A stretch of 48,781 nt of DNA from NCBI GenBank assembly GCA_028281025.1, contig JANQKR010000009.1, forward strand, positions 1 through 48,781. The letters are read 5' to 3'. A program made the translations under genes and the position numbers. Shown in pieces: positions 25,256 through 34,834 of the stretch. The notes beneath the pieces are model-generated. The model worked only from the letters and a program-made list of their open reading frames with translations. It did not search any database and was not told where the DNA came from. This stretch comes from Croceivirga sp. (GTDB taxonomy: Bacteria; Bacteroidota; Bacteroidia; Flavobacteriales; Flavobacteriaceae). Each line of letters opens with the position of its first letter. Position 1 is the first letter of the stretch.

Positions 25256-28200
25256 ATGAAAATAGCTTTAAAACCGATTACGGTACTATTGTGCCTTATA
25301 TCCACCTGCCTTGCTACCGCACAGACCGTAGATATGGAGGTCCAGCAAGGCCCCAATATAGATGTTGTACTTACCGTAGGTATTACCGATCAGGATATCG
25401 AAACCTTCGAGACCGATTTGGACAATGCACTTAGAAGTAAGGGCATACCGGCAGGAAAACTATCTGTCCAGGGTTTTGAACGAACCACAATTTCTTCAAA
25501 CGCCGCAGACGCAGCGGCCATCTTCAATAATTGGACACGTTGGGGGTTCAATCCCCAGACATGGGAGTTTGTTGATGCCGAGCGGATCATCCGGAGGATC
25601 AATAATGATAGAATGGCAGGTTTTTATGACCCCAACTTCGATTCCTCCAATTATACCTTGGAAGTAGAGATGACCACAAATGGTGGCGACGATGATGATA
25701 TGGGGATTACTTTTGGTATGGGAAATGGAGCCGTGGGATCCTATCTTTTTAATTTATCCGGACGTGTTAGAACTTTTACGACCAATGAATACATACCAGG
25801 CGATGGATTTGCAAGTGGTCTTTACCAAATAACCCGGGACGATGGCAACGCAAATCCACAACATTACATTCAAGGCATCCAGGGAGCTGCATCCACGGTT
25901 TTTAACAATGCGAGTAACAACACGACGTGGTATGCCATAAAACTGGAGGTAAAAGGCAGAAATGCCAAAATCTGGGTGGATGATGTACTACTGATAGATT
26001 ATACCGCACCACAGGATATTGGGGGGAGTTATGGATTCTTTTCAAATAGCCAACCCAACGCCACATTTAGAAATATTGAGGTTACCAGTCTCAGTTTAAA
26101 AAAGTTCAAGGATGTTTTAAGGGAGCCACAATGGCGAAATAGTGCCATGCGCTTTAATGTTAATCTCGATGATCAAGAAGTTGAGGATTTTGACAATGAT
26201 GAGGACTTGTCCGAAATATTGATGCGTACCATAAACGAGGATGTGCACTACATCGGTTGGGGTAACAATATCAATCAGGCGCAGTTTGAACGCTTTGTTA
26301 CCCAAAACAATAATAAAGGAACCTTTATCAACCGGGATATGGGAACCTACAGCAGTTGGATAGATGATATGGCCCAATACATTTATGATCAATACAATCT
26401 TGGGACCATTACTCAAGGTGAAATATTCTTTACGGACCGATCTGTTGAAATTGCGGTAACCCCAGAACAGTTAAAGACCAATACTGCCAATTCCAGCTAT
26501 CCTAACGGACGTTGGCGGATTACCCACGATGAAACGTATTTTGACAACAACCAAGGTCGGGCTTCATGGAGCGGTCTATATTTGGAGGACATACCGGAGG
26601 TGTATGACAAAGTCGGTAGATATACGTTTACCTTCGAGGATTTACCAACGGCACCTACCGTACTTTTCTTTCATAGAAGGCCTGTTGCCAGCTTTACCTA
26701 TAGTTCAGGTACCGGTTTGATCAATAACACCTCTTATGATTTGGATGGGGGTGCCAATAACGGTATTGCCCAATCCGAATGGAGGTGGAAATCGGTCGAT
26801 GCCAATACTACAAACGATTGGACCATTGGACAATTTGATAGAAATGCCGTCCCCGATGGACAGTATCTTATCATGCTACGGGTACAGGATTTCCAAAATA
26901 CCTGGAGTAATCCGACAAGTATTTATGTGGAAAAAACAAGTGCATCTGGAGGCAATGATGACTTGCCCATTGCGCAATTCAACTTACTTCCGGACGTTTT
27001 GAATACCTTTTCCGGTAACATGACCGTAACCATTGAGGACAACTCGGTGGATCCCTTTGGGAGGAATCTTACTGTCCAGGAATGGATCGTAACGCAACGG
27101 GTGTTCGATATAAATGGAGACCCTACGGATACCGAAATCTATAATGCCAGTATACCCTTGACGGACTTTTCGGCATACAACAACCTAAGTGCCGAATACA
27201 TCATAAGTCTTCGCACGCAGACCGATACGGGTGTATGGTCCTTACCCTTTTTTAGGTCATTGACCATTATCGATGATGATACCAATCCAACGATAACCGC
27301 AGATCCCGCTAATGGGACCATAGATACGGACACCACCATACAGCTCACATTTTCCGACGAAAGTGGGGGAAGTGGATTCGACGTGCAACGCTATGCCTTT
27401 CTTCAAAGTGATACGCCTCCTGCCGATGACGCGTCCGATTGGACTTCCTTGAGCAACAGTCAATCCAAGGACGTTTCTTTTACGGAAGGTGGAACGGGTT
27501 GGTATATCCACGCCCAGGCCAGGGACAATGCCGGTAATATAGCAACCCAATCTTTTGGACCCTTTGATGTGACCCTTGTTTTAAGTGCCGTGGATGACTT
27601 GGCGCTGACCGATGAGGATACGGCAACGGACCCCATTGAAATTCTGTTCAATGATAAATTTGACACCAGTGATTTTCCCTTGATCACAATTACCGCTCAA
27701 GGAACCAAGGGAACGGCAATCATAGATGGAAGTAACCAAATGGTGTATACGCCCAATGAAAACGAAAATGGGGCGGATACCGTAACCTATCAATTACAGG
27801 ATACCAATACCATATCAACTGCCCAAGTGACCATTTCCATAAGGGAAGTGGACGATCCCCCTGTGGCCGTTGCGGATAGCTTTAACGTGGACGAAAATGC
27901 CACATTAAATGAAAATGTAGCTACCAATGATGTTGAACCGGATGGTGATGAGCGCGTGTATCATGAAATCAGCGGACCTTCCCATGCCGCGAGCTTTGCC
28001 CTGAATAATGACGGTTCCTTTACCTATGAGCACGATGGGGGGGAGGATATCCAGGATACCTTTACGTACAATTTTGAGGATGCGAATGCTTTTTCGGAAA
28101 CCGTTACGGTAACCCTGACCATAAATCCAATAAACGATTTGCCCGAAGGTGGCGATAGTGCACTGGATGTGGTTGAGGATGTTCCTTACAATTTTTCAAA

Positions 28201-30910
28201 TTCGGATTTTACATTTACGGATGTTGACACGGGCGATAGCTTTAGTGGCATTCAGGTGATAAGTCTGCCCTTAAGTGGGACCCTTACCTACAATGGAAAT
28301 CCAGTATCGGTCAATGATTTCATTGATGATGTGACAAACTTGGTATATACTACAGGAACAGGGGAATTCGGTTCGGACTACGCCACATTTGGTTTCAAAG
28401 TAAAGGATAGTGAAAATGCGTTAAGTACCAATACCTATACCAATACCATAACTGCTTTGGAGGATACCGATGGTGATGGAGATCCCAATACGACGGATAA
28501 CGACGATGACAATGACGGTACCCCGGATACGGATGACGATTTCCCGCTCGACCCAACCGAGGATACGGATACCGATGGCGATGGAACGGGCGACAATGCC
28601 GATACGGACGACGATAACGATGGTACCCCTGATACGGATGACGATTTCCCGCTCGACCCAACTGAGGATACCGATACCGATAGTGACGGAACGGGCGACA
28701 ATGCGGATACGGACGACGATAACGATGGTACCCCGGACACGGATGACGATTTCCCGCTAGACCCGACCGAGGATACGGATACCGATGGCGATGGAACGGG
28801 CGACAATGCCGATGTGGACGACGATAACGATGGTACCCCGGATACGGATGACGACTTCCCGTTGGATGCCAATGAGGATACGGATACCGATGGTGACGGA
28901 ACGGGCGACAATGCCGATACGGACGATGACAATGACGGTACCCCGGATACGGATGACGACTTCCCGCTCGACCCGACCGAGGACACCGATACTGATAGTG
29001 ACGGAACGGGCGACAATGCCGATGTGGACGATGACAACGATGGGACCCCGGATACGGATGACGACTTCCCGCTCGACCCGACCGAGGACACCGATACCGA
29101 TGGTGATGGAACGGGCGACAATGCCGATACGGATGATGACAACGATGGTACCCCGGATACGGACGATGATTTTCCATTGGATGCCAATGAGGATACGGAT
29201 ACCGATGGCGACGGAACGGGTGACAATGCCGATACGGACGATGACAATGACGGTACCCCGGACACGGATGACGACTTCCCACTGGATGCCAATGAGGATA
29301 CCGATACCGATGGTGACGGAACGGGCGACAATGCCGATACGGATGACGACAACGATGGTACCCCGGATACGGACGATGATTTTCCATTGGATGCCAATGA
29401 GGATACGGATACCGATGGCGACGGAACGGGCGATAATGCCGATACGGACGACGATAACGATGGCACTCCCGATACGGATGACGATTTCCCGCTGGATGCC
29501 AATGAGGATACCGATACCGATGGCGACGGAACAGGCGACAATGCGGATACGGATGACGACAACGACGGAACCCCGGATACGGAGGATGACTTCCCGCTGG
29601 ATGCCAATGAGGACACCGATACCGATGGTGACGGAACGGGCGACAATGCCGATACGGACGACGACAACGATGGTACCCCGGATACGGACGATGATTTCCC
29701 ACTGGATGCCAATGAGGACACCGATACCGATGGTGACGGGACGGGCGACAATGCGGATACGGACGACGACAACGATGGCACTCCCGATACGGACGATGAT
29801 TTCCCACTGGATGCCAATGAGGATACGGATACCGATGGTGACGGAACGGGCGACAATGCGGATACGGACGACGACAACGATGGTACACCAGATTCGGATG
29901 ATGCCTTTCCCAAGGATGCCACTGAGGATACCGACACGGATGGTGATGGGGTAGGGGACAATGCCGATGAAGACGCCGATAATGATGGGATACCCGATGC
30001 AGAGGATGCCTTCCCCTTGGATGCCAACGAGGATACCGATACCGATGGCGATGGAGTGGGCGACAATGCGGATACGGACGACGACAACGATGGTACACCG
30101 GATTCGGATGATGCCTTTCCCAAGGATGCCACTGAGGATACCGACACGGATGGTGACGGGGTAGGGGACAATGCCGATGACGACGCCGATAATGATGGCG
30201 TGCCGGATACGGAAGATGCCTTTCCGAACGACCCCTTGGAAAGTTCAGATGCCGACGGAGACGGTATAGGGGACAACGCGGATACCGATGACAACAATGA
30301 TGGGATTGAGGATATTGACTCCGATGGCGATGGTCTGGGAGACGCGGTAGATATCGATGATGATAACGATGGGGTGCCGGATACGGAAGATGCCTTTCCA
30401 ACGGACCCAACAGAAGATACGGACACCGATGGTGACGGCCTGGGCGACAACCTGGACGATGACGATGACAATGATGGTTATCCCGATGCCATGGAAGCGG
30501 AACTGGGTACAAATTCAAAGGATCCCAATAGCTTCCCGGCAGATAATGATGGGGATGGGATTCCCGACAGTATGGACGATGATGACGACAACGATGGCAT
30601 CGCCGATTGGGAGGATACCTTTCCGTTCAGTTCTGAACCGGAGATTGTGCCGGCCGAGGCCTTAACGCCCAATGGGGATGGGATGAACGAGGCCTGGATG
30701 GTACCTGGAATCGAGAACTATCCCAACAATAGTGTAAGGGTCTTCAACAGATGGGGCAACCCGGTTTTTGAGACGGTAAGCTATCGCAATGACTGGGAAG
30801 GGTTTTACAAGGACAACAATGAAAAGCTGCCCCCCGGATCATATATGTATATCATAGACCTTGGCAATGGTTCGGCGCCGATCCAAGGGTGGATCTATAT
30901 CAACTATTAA
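25256..30910 (+). CDS. Giant T9SS-targeted adhesin with thrombospondin type 3 repeats
   Basis: An 1884-residue cell-surface protein. Order: signal peptide (1-22); a domain opening VDMEVQQGPNIDVVLTVGI (about 23-115); a LamG/jelly-roll-like region (about 123-280); mixed beta domains (about 290-760); three cadherin/VCBS-like domains (about 772-866, 868-962, 963-1065); an aspartate-rich thrombospondin type 3 array (about 1069-1795) expected to bind many Ca2+ ions; and a CHU_C/gliding-motility C-terminal domain (about 1797-1884, ALTPNGDGMNEAW, VFNRWG, PPGSYMYIIDLG), the type B signal for type IX secretion. A PorP/SprF gene follows, as with SprB-like adhesins. It probably mediates adhesion or motility; the ligand is unknown. 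Alternate reading frames through the array are also open and are artefacts. Confidence 0.9.
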   Translation: MKIALKPITVLLCLISTCLATAQTVDMEVQQGPNIDVVLTVGITDQDIETFETDLDNALRSKGIPAGKLSVQGFERTTISSNAADAAAIFNNWTRWGFNPQTWEFVDAERIIRRINNDRMAGFYDPNFDSSNYTLEVEMTTNGGDDDDMGITFGMGNGAVGSYLFNLSGRVRTFTTNEYIPGDGFASGLYQITRDDGNANPQHYIQGIQGAASTVFNNASNNTTWYAIKLEVKGRNAKIWVDDVLLIDYTAPQDIGGSYGFFSNSQPNATFRNIEVTSLSLKKFKDVLREPQWRNSAMRFNVNLDDQEVEDFDNDEDLSEILMRTINEDVHYIGWGNNINQAQFERFVTQNNNKGTFINRDMGTYSSWIDDMAQYIYDQYNLGTITQGEIFFTDRSVEIAVTPEQLKTNTANSSYPNGRWRITHDETYFDNNQGRASWSGLYLEDIPEVYDKVGRYTFTFEDLPTAPTVLFFHRRPVASFTYSSGTGLINNTSYDLDGGANNGIAQSEWRWKSVDANTTNDWTIGQFDRNAVPDGQYLIMLRVQDFQNTWSNPTSIYVEKTSASGGNDDLPIAQFNLLPDVLNTFSGNMTVTIEDNSVDPFGRNLTVQEWIVTQRVFDINGDPTDTEIYNASIPLTDFSAYNNLSAEYIISLRTQTDTGVWSLPFFRSLTIIDDDTNPTITADPANGTIDTDTTIQLTFSDESGGSGFDVQRYAFLQSDTPPADDASDWTSLSNSQSKDVSFTEGGTGWYIHAQARDNAGNIATQSFGPFDVTLVLSAVDDLALTDEDTATDPIEILFNDKFDTSDFPLITITAQGTKGTAIIDGSNQMVYTPNENENGADTVTYQLQDTNTISTAQVTISIREVDDPPVAVADSFNVDENATLNENVATNDVEPDGDERVYHEISGPSHAASFALNNDGSFTYEHDGGEDIQDTFTYNFEDANAFSETVTVTLTINPINDLPEGGDSALDVVEDVPYNFSNSDFTFTDVDTGDSFSGIQVISLPLSGTLTYNGNPVSVNDFIDDVTNLVYTTGTGEFGSDYATFGFKVKDSENALSTNTYTNTITALEDTDGDGDPNTTDNDDDNDGTPDTDDDFPLDPTEDTDTDGDGTGDNADTDDDNDGTPDTDDDFPLDPTEDTDTDSDGTGDNADTDDDNDGTPDTDDDFPLDPTEDTDTDGDGTGDNADVDDDNDGTPDTDDDFPLDANEDTDTDGDGTGDNADTDDDNDGTPDTDDDFPLDPTEDTDTDSDGTGDNADVDDDNDGTPDTDDDFPLDPTEDTDTDGDGTGDNADTDDDNDGTPDTDDDFPLDANEDTDTDGDGTGDNADTDDDNDGTPDTDDDFPLDANEDTDTDGDGTGDNADTDDDNDGTPDTDDDFPLDANEDTDTDGDGTGDNADTDDDNDGTPDTDDDFPLDANEDTDTDGDGTGDNADTDDDNDGTPDTEDDFPLDANEDTDTDGDGTGDNADTDDDNDGTPDTDDDFPLDANEDTDTDGDGTGDNADTDDDNDGTPDTDDDFPLDANEDTDTDGDGTGDNADTDDDNDGTPDSDDAFPKDATEDTDTDGDGVGDNADEDADNDGIPDAEDAFPLDANEDTDTDGDGVGDNADTDDDNDGTPDSDDAFPKDATEDTDTDGDGVGDNADDDADNDGVPDTEDAFPNDPLESSDADGDGIGDNADTDDNNDGIEDIDSDGDGLGDAVDIDDDNDGVPDTEDAFPTDPTEDTDTDGDGLGDNLDDDDDNDGYPDAMEAELGTNSKDPNSFPADNDGDGIPDSMDDDDDNDGIADWEDTFPFSSEPEIVPAEALTPNGDGMNEAWMVPGIENYPNNSVRVFNRWGNPVFETVSYRNDWEGFYKDNNEKLPPGSYMYIIDLGNGSAPIQGWIYINY
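28460..30640 (+). repeat. Thrombospondin type 3 repeat array with 16 exact 105-bp units
   Basis: A 99-bp first unit (28460-28558) is followed by 16 consecutive units of exactly 105 bp (28559-30238; 35 codons each), then irregular units to about 30640. Each unit encodes the pattern D-T-D-x-D-G-D-G-x-G-D-N-A-D, D-D-N-D-G-x-P-D, then D-x-F-P-x-D. Units 4 to 13 mostly end LDANE, earlier ones LDPTE, later ones KDATE. Many differences between units are synonymous. Confidence 0.95.
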
Positions 30911-30931
30911 CAATTTATAAGACACAATATC

Positions 30932-31819
30932 ATGAAATATCGACATAGCATTATCATTGGGGCCTTTCTCCTTTCGCTTATTGGAGTTTTTGGTCAGCAG
31001 GACCCGCAATATTCCTTTTATCGGTTCAATATGAACCTGTTCAACCCTGCCTTTGCCGGTACCGGTGAGGGTGGTGAGCTGACCTTGGGACTCCGTAGCC
31101 AATGGGCCGGGGTTGAGGGAGCGCCTGAGAGCCAGAGCGTACTGTTTTCCACCCCCATGGGAAACAAGGTGGGCCTGGGGGTATCCATTTTAAACGACCG
31201 GACCTTTATAGAGAATCAGACCTGGGTGGCCCTTGACTTTTCCTATAAGGTGAAATTGAACGATGGCTACGACCTCTTTTTCGGATTGAAGGCCAGTGGG
31301 CAGTCCTATAGTGCCAATACCAATGGGCTCACCACCTTTGGGGTAGGTACGGATGGGTCCCTGATGGATTTCAACAGTAGGTTTACCCCCAATGTGGGCG
31401 TTGGGGTCTACCTAAGGCACTCGAACCATTTTCTATCACTGTCGGCCCCAAAGTTACTCACCCCGGACCGTTTGGAGGAACGTGATGGAGAGGCTTTTAT
31501 GAGCGTTGACAAGAGGCATGTCTACCTTGCAGGGGGCTATGACTTTTTCCTTAGCAAGGACTTGACCTTGGAGGCCAGCAGTATGCTGCGGTACGTTGAG
31601 GCATCGCCCCTGGCGCTGGACCTTACGGCCATTCTGGATTTTGGCCGGAGGTTCCGTTTGGGGGCTTCCTACCGCTTGGATGCAGCTGTTAGCGGACTGT
31701 TCCTCTTCGATATCGGCCCAAAGTTCAATATAGGATATGCCTATGAAGCGGCGATACAGAACTCGATCAATGCCATAGACAACAGTTCCCATGAGTTGTT
31801 CATGCGCTTAAGGATATGA
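30932..31819 (+). CDS. PorP/SprF family type IX secretion-associated outer-membrane protein
   Basis: A 295-residue beta-barrel-type outer-membrane protein with a signal peptide (about 1-22, ending VFGQ) and the typical PorP/SprF opening QQDPQYSFYRFNMNLFNPAFAG. Next come LRSQWAGVEGAPESQSVLFSTP and a C-terminal strand ending in MRLRI. PorP/SprF proteins work with large T9SS substrates carrying CHU_C-type signals; the gene lies 21 bp downstream of such a substrate. It is therefore the likely dedicated partner for secretion or anchoring of the adhesin. The transcript ends in the hairpin at 31838-31861. Confidence 0.93.
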   Translation: MKYRHSIIIGAFLLSLIGVFGQQDPQYSFYRFNMNLFNPAFAGTGEGGELTLGLRSQWAGVEGAPESQSVLFSTPMGNKVGLGVSILNDRTFIENQTWVALDFSYKVKLNDGYDLFFGLKASGQSYSANTNGLTTFGVGTDGSLMDFNSRFTPNVGVGVYLRHSNHFLSLSAPKLLTPDRLEERDGEAFMSVDKRHVYLAGGYDFFLSKDLTLEASSMLRYVEASPLALDLTAILDFGRRFRLGASYRLDAAVSGLFLFDIGPKFNIGYAYEAAIQNSINAIDNSSHELFMRLRI

Positions 31820-31834
31820 TGGTAACAACAACAC

Positions 31835-31866
31835 AAAAGCCCTAACAGCAGTGTTAGGGCTTTCTT
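31835..31866. terminator. Strong bidirectional intrinsic terminator
   Basis: The perfect stem AGCCCTAACA (31838-31847) / TGTTAGGGCT (31852-31861) with a 4-nt loop is followed by T-rich DNA on both strands. It lies between convergent genes, and its right arm overlaps the stop codon (31854-31856) of the minus-strand methyltransferase. Confidence 0.9.
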
Positions 31867-33032
31867 TTGCAATGTAAGACAATGCGCTCTTCGTTTAAGT
31901 TGGTCGTGAAAAATAGATAGTCATCCCCACCCTCCTTTAGTTTTGTCCTTTTTCTGAGTGAGGAAACGGACTGCGGAAAGTTACGGGTAGTGATATTTGC
32001 TTTGGTCAGTCCAAGCTGTAGTAACCCCTTCTTGCCGTAGGGCACCATATTTTCAATTGAAAATCTTCGGCCTGGAAAATCAATTAATTTGTCCGATGTG
32101 TATAAGTGCGAATGTTCATGGAGTTTGCCAAGATCAAACCTACGGCCCAGGAGTTTAAAAGCGCCGGATTTTAAAATGGCGGCATTGGGTTCATAAAGAT
32201 AGTCCTGTGGTACTACAATTTTGGATAGGGATGCCTTTTCTTTGGAAAGGTGAAAATTGAACCTTTGGTCCGTTTTTTTGGTGAGGTTTATGGTTTTCAC
32301 TTCTGCTTCATGCGTATGGCCGTTTTCCAAAACCCAAAGAAGTTCTTTCACCTCGTTTTGAACGGCAACAACATGTACTTCTTTAACGGAGCCCAATTCC
32401 ATAAGCCCTTGTTTAATATCCAGGAGTGGGGCGGTTTTTATCAATATCCTATTCGCCTTGGAGAAAATTGTTTTCAGATGGGAAAGGATATTGGGCTCAC
32501 AATCTTTAAGTAAAAAGACCCTTTGGGTGGTATCCCTTCTTGAGGGATCTAGATAGATCCAATCGAACCCCTCCTTTGAGTTTTGTAAAAATGTGATACC
32601 GTCCTCAACATGGCATCTTATATTTCCCGCCCCTAAAACCTCAAAATTATGGCAGGCTATTGCTGATAGTTCAGGATTGAGTTCACAATGGAAAACCTTG
32701 GGAACTTTTTTGGCAAAGTAAAAACTGTCCACCCCAAAACCACCTGTCATATCCAACAGTGTTTTACCGTGGACCAATTCGGCTTTGTAAGCGGCGGTTT
32801 GCTCGGAACTGGATTGTTCTATATGTAGTTTTGGCGGGTAGTAGATGGTATTGGTTTTAAACCAGGTGGGGAGTTTTGTCCTGCACTTTTTTTTGGCTTC
32901 GAGCTGCATGGCCAGCTCTTTTTGTGAAACCCCTGGAAAAAATGGTTTCTGCAACAGCACTGACAAGCTGTCAGTATTCCAATTTTTTTCTATAAATTCC
33001 TGAGGACCAGTTTTTAATATGTTTTTATTCAA
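31854..33032 (-). CDS. Class I SAM-dependent methyltransferase with THUMP-like C-terminus
   Basis: A 392-residue protein of the Bacteroidota family with a central Rossmann methyltransferase and a ferredoxin-like/THUMP-like C-terminal part (PG_1098-type). The SAM motif LLDMTGGFGVDSFYFAK and the motif DWIYLDPSRRD, an (N/D)PPY-like site, are visible. The target is probably RNA, but I cannot name the site. It is the last gene of the minus-strand run DUF4159 protein, AI-2E permease, methyltransferase, with an 8-bp gap from the permease. Its stop codon sits in the terminator hairpin. Confidence 0.85.
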   Translation of the reverse strand: MNKNILKTGPQEFIEKNWNTDSLSVLLQKPFFPGVSQKELAMQLEAKKKCRTKLPTWFKTNTIYYPPKLHIEQSSSEQTAAYKAELVHGKTLLDMTGGFGVDSFYFAKKVPKVFHCELNPELSAIACHNFEVLGAGNIRCHVEDGITFLQNSKEGFDWIYLDPSRRDTTQRVFLLKDCEPNILSHLKTIFSKANRILIKTAPLLDIKQGLMELGSVKEVHVVAVQNEVKELLWVLENGHTHEAEVKTINLTKKTDQRFNFHLSKEKASLSKIVVPQDYLYEPNAAILKSGAFKLLGRRFDLGKLHEHSHLYTSDKLIDFPGRRFSIENMVPYGKKGLLQLGLTKANITTRNFPQSVSSLRKRTKLKEGGDDYLFFTTNLNEERIVLHCKRKP

Positions 33033-33040
33033 ACTAAAAC

Positions 33041-34147
33041 TTACACATTTTTGGTAAACTTTTTCACAAAGGTATTTTCCCTTAGAAACTCCTTTAGGAT
33101 AACTTTTATGGCCGTATATCCGGGTACGGCCACAACCATTCCGACCACACCAAAAAGCAAACCTGCAATGATGATGACCAGAAAAATCTCCAAGGGATGT
33201 GAGCGCACACTTGTTGAAAAGATAAAGGGCTGGGAAAAGAAGTTATCCACCATTTGTCCAATGAATACCCCTATCAAAACATAGCCCGCTTTGGGCAGGA
33301 TTACCGTGCTAAAATCCATTCCCAAATGGCTTGTCATCGTTAAGGTAACCATGATTACGGCACCAATAATTGGACCTATGTAGGGAATGATATTGAACAG
33401 GGCGCATAAGAAGGCAATAACGATGGCATTGTCCACACCAACGATCAATAGGGTAATCATATAGATGACAAAAAGAATGGTCAGTTGCACCAATATGCCA
33501 ATGAAGTACCTTGACAATAGACCGTTTATCTTGTCTATGGACACGATAAGGTTTCCCTCCTTTTTTTGGGGAATAAAGGTCAAGAGCCCTTTTTGCAACA
33601 ATTTGCTGTCCTTTAAAAAGAAAAAGGAAATGAAGAGAACGGAAAAAAGGCCAATACTAAAACTGCTCAGTACATTTAGAAACGAGTTCAGGATATTGGG
33701 TATAAAATTTAAATTAAGGCCTTCCAAAACACTTTTTTCCAAATCTGAATTTTTGATCAGTTCATTGAGGTCCGCCGTGGAAGCGCCCATGTATTCCAAA
33801 ATTTCCAGGTAGAGTGTATTCACATCGGCTTTTAAGGCTTCTATATCCAGTAAGGACAAACTTTTTCCCTGTTCATTGATCAATGGCACGAAAAGCGCAA
33901 TAATTCCCATCAATATGGTGACAAAAAGCACCATGGTTACAATTACGGCCAATGTATTGGGGAACTTAAGTTTTCTTCGCAGAAATAGGGTGATGGGCCT
34001 TCCCAAAAGTGCAATGACCGCCGCAATGGCCAAATAGGCAATTACGGACCTGATTTGATACAAAAAGTATAGGGAAAGGACAATACCAACAATAATGGCA
34101 ACTGCCCTTAAAATACCGTTGGCTATGGTTTTTGAGCTATGGTTCAT
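33041..34147 (-). CDS. AI-2E family transporter (PerM/YdiK type)
   Basis: A 368-residue inner-membrane protein with about eight hydrophobic segments and the usual central soluble loop (about 110-190). The C-terminal signatures FNIIPYIGPIIGAVIMV and VGMVVAVPGYTAIKVIL are family marks. Characterised members include E. coli TqsA (autoinducer-2 exporter) and Na+/H+ antiporters, so the substrate here is open. Its ATG overlaps the stop of the DUF4159 gene by 4 bp (34144-34147), implying translational coupling. Confidence 0.9.
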   Translation of the reverse strand: MNHSSKTIANGILRAVAIIVGIVLSLYFLYQIRSVIAYLAIAAVIALLGRPITLFLRRKLKFPNTLAVIVTMVLFVTILMGIIALFVPLINEQGKSLSLLDIEALKADVNTLYLEILEYMGASTADLNELIKNSDLEKSVLEGLNLNFIPNILNSFLNVLSSFSIGLFSVLFISFFFLKDSKLLQKGLLTFIPQKKEGNLIVSIDKINGLLSRYFIGILVQLTILFVIYMITLLIVGVDNAIVIAFLCALFNIIPYIGPIIGAVIMVTLTMTSHLGMDFSTVILPKAGYVLIGVFIGQMVDNFFSQPFIFSTSVRSHPLEIFLVIIIAGLLFGVVGMVVAVPGYTAIKVILKEFLRENTFVKKFTKNV

Positions 34148-34812
34148 GAGGAAAAGGCGTATTGAATGATATTTGCTCCCATTTGTAGTGCTTTCCTTCT
34201 CACTTCGTCAGGGTCATTATGTACTGAGGGATCTTCCCAACCATCCCCTAAATCACTTTCATAGGTAAATAACAGGAGCAATCGGCCTTCGTGGAAAATT
34301 CCAAAGGCTTGTGGTCGTTTCCCGTCATGTTCGTGAATTTTTGGAAGCCCGTCCCCAAACTGGTAATTTTGGGTAAAGATAGGATGGTCCCGACCCAATT
34401 CTTCCAATTCCTTTTCTGGGAACACCTTTTTTAGTTCCCTTCTCAAATAGGGTTCCATACCATAATTATCGTCCACATGCAAGAATCCACCGGCCATGAG
34501 ATAGGTTCTAAGATTTTCGGCCTCAGCATCGGTAAAGAAAACATTTCCATGTCCTGTCATATGAATATAGGGATAGGAGAAAATATCCTCACTGCCCACT
34601 TCAACGGTTTCGGGTTTGGGTTCAATTCGGGTATTGATATTGCGATTGCAGAACGCAATAAGGTTGGGCAGGGCTGTTGGATTGGAATACCAATCCCCGC
34701 CACCACCGTATTTTAATATTGCGATTTCCTGTGAGTTTGCCCCCTGTATCACAAAAAAAGTTAAAAAAGCGGTAATAACCGTAAGCCCTTTGGTTCGATA
34801 TCGAATAAACAT
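34144..34812 (-). CDS. DUF4159 domain-containing exported protein
   Basis: A 222-residue protein with an N-terminal signal segment (RYRTKGLTVITAFLTFFV) then a DUF4159 domain (AILKYGGGGDWYSNP, PYIHMTGHGNVFFTD, MAGGFLHVDDNYG, HPIF, GWEDPSVHN). The glycine-rich loop and the DDNYG motif recall a glutamine-amidotransferase-like fold reported for related DUF4159 proteins; catalysis is not shown. An upstream ATG at 34836 and the long open frame to 34887 exist, but ATG 34812 gives a standard signal peptide and avoids overlapping the divergent DUF1223 start. The AI-2E transporter gene overlaps its stop by 4 bp. Confidence 0.83.
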   Translation of the reverse strand: MFIRYRTKGLTVITAFLTFFVIQGANSQEIAILKYGGGGDWYSNPTALPNLIAFCNRNINTRIEPKPETVEVGSEDIFSYPYIHMTGHGNVFFTDAEAENLRTYLMAGGFLHVDDNYGMEPYLRRELKKVFPEKELEELGRDHPIFTQNYQFGDGLPKIHEHDGKRPQAFGIFHEGRLLLLFTYESDLGDGWEDPSVHNDPDEVRRKALQMGANIIQYAFSS

Positions 34813-34818
34813 ACAAAT

Positions 34819-34826
34819 CAAAGTTA
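34819..34826 (-). promoter_or_regulatory. Candidate -7 element for the DUF4159 gene
   Basis: Minus-strand TAACTTTG fits TAnnTTTG. It lies only 7-14 bp before the chosen ATG, so either the leader is almost absent or the motif is fortuitous. It is also inside the 22-bp divergent gap to the DUF1223 gene. Confidence 0.25.
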
Positions 34827-34834
34827 AGGTATTC

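Noticed and set aside
28395-30518. Two long minus-strand open frames (about 680-707 codons) and long plus-strand alternate frames across the repeat array
   Set aside because: They are forced by the 105-bp repeat unit, which lacks stops in several frames. The predicted proteins are monotonous Ser/Pro- or His/Arg-rich shadows of the adhesin repeats with no start context or domain.
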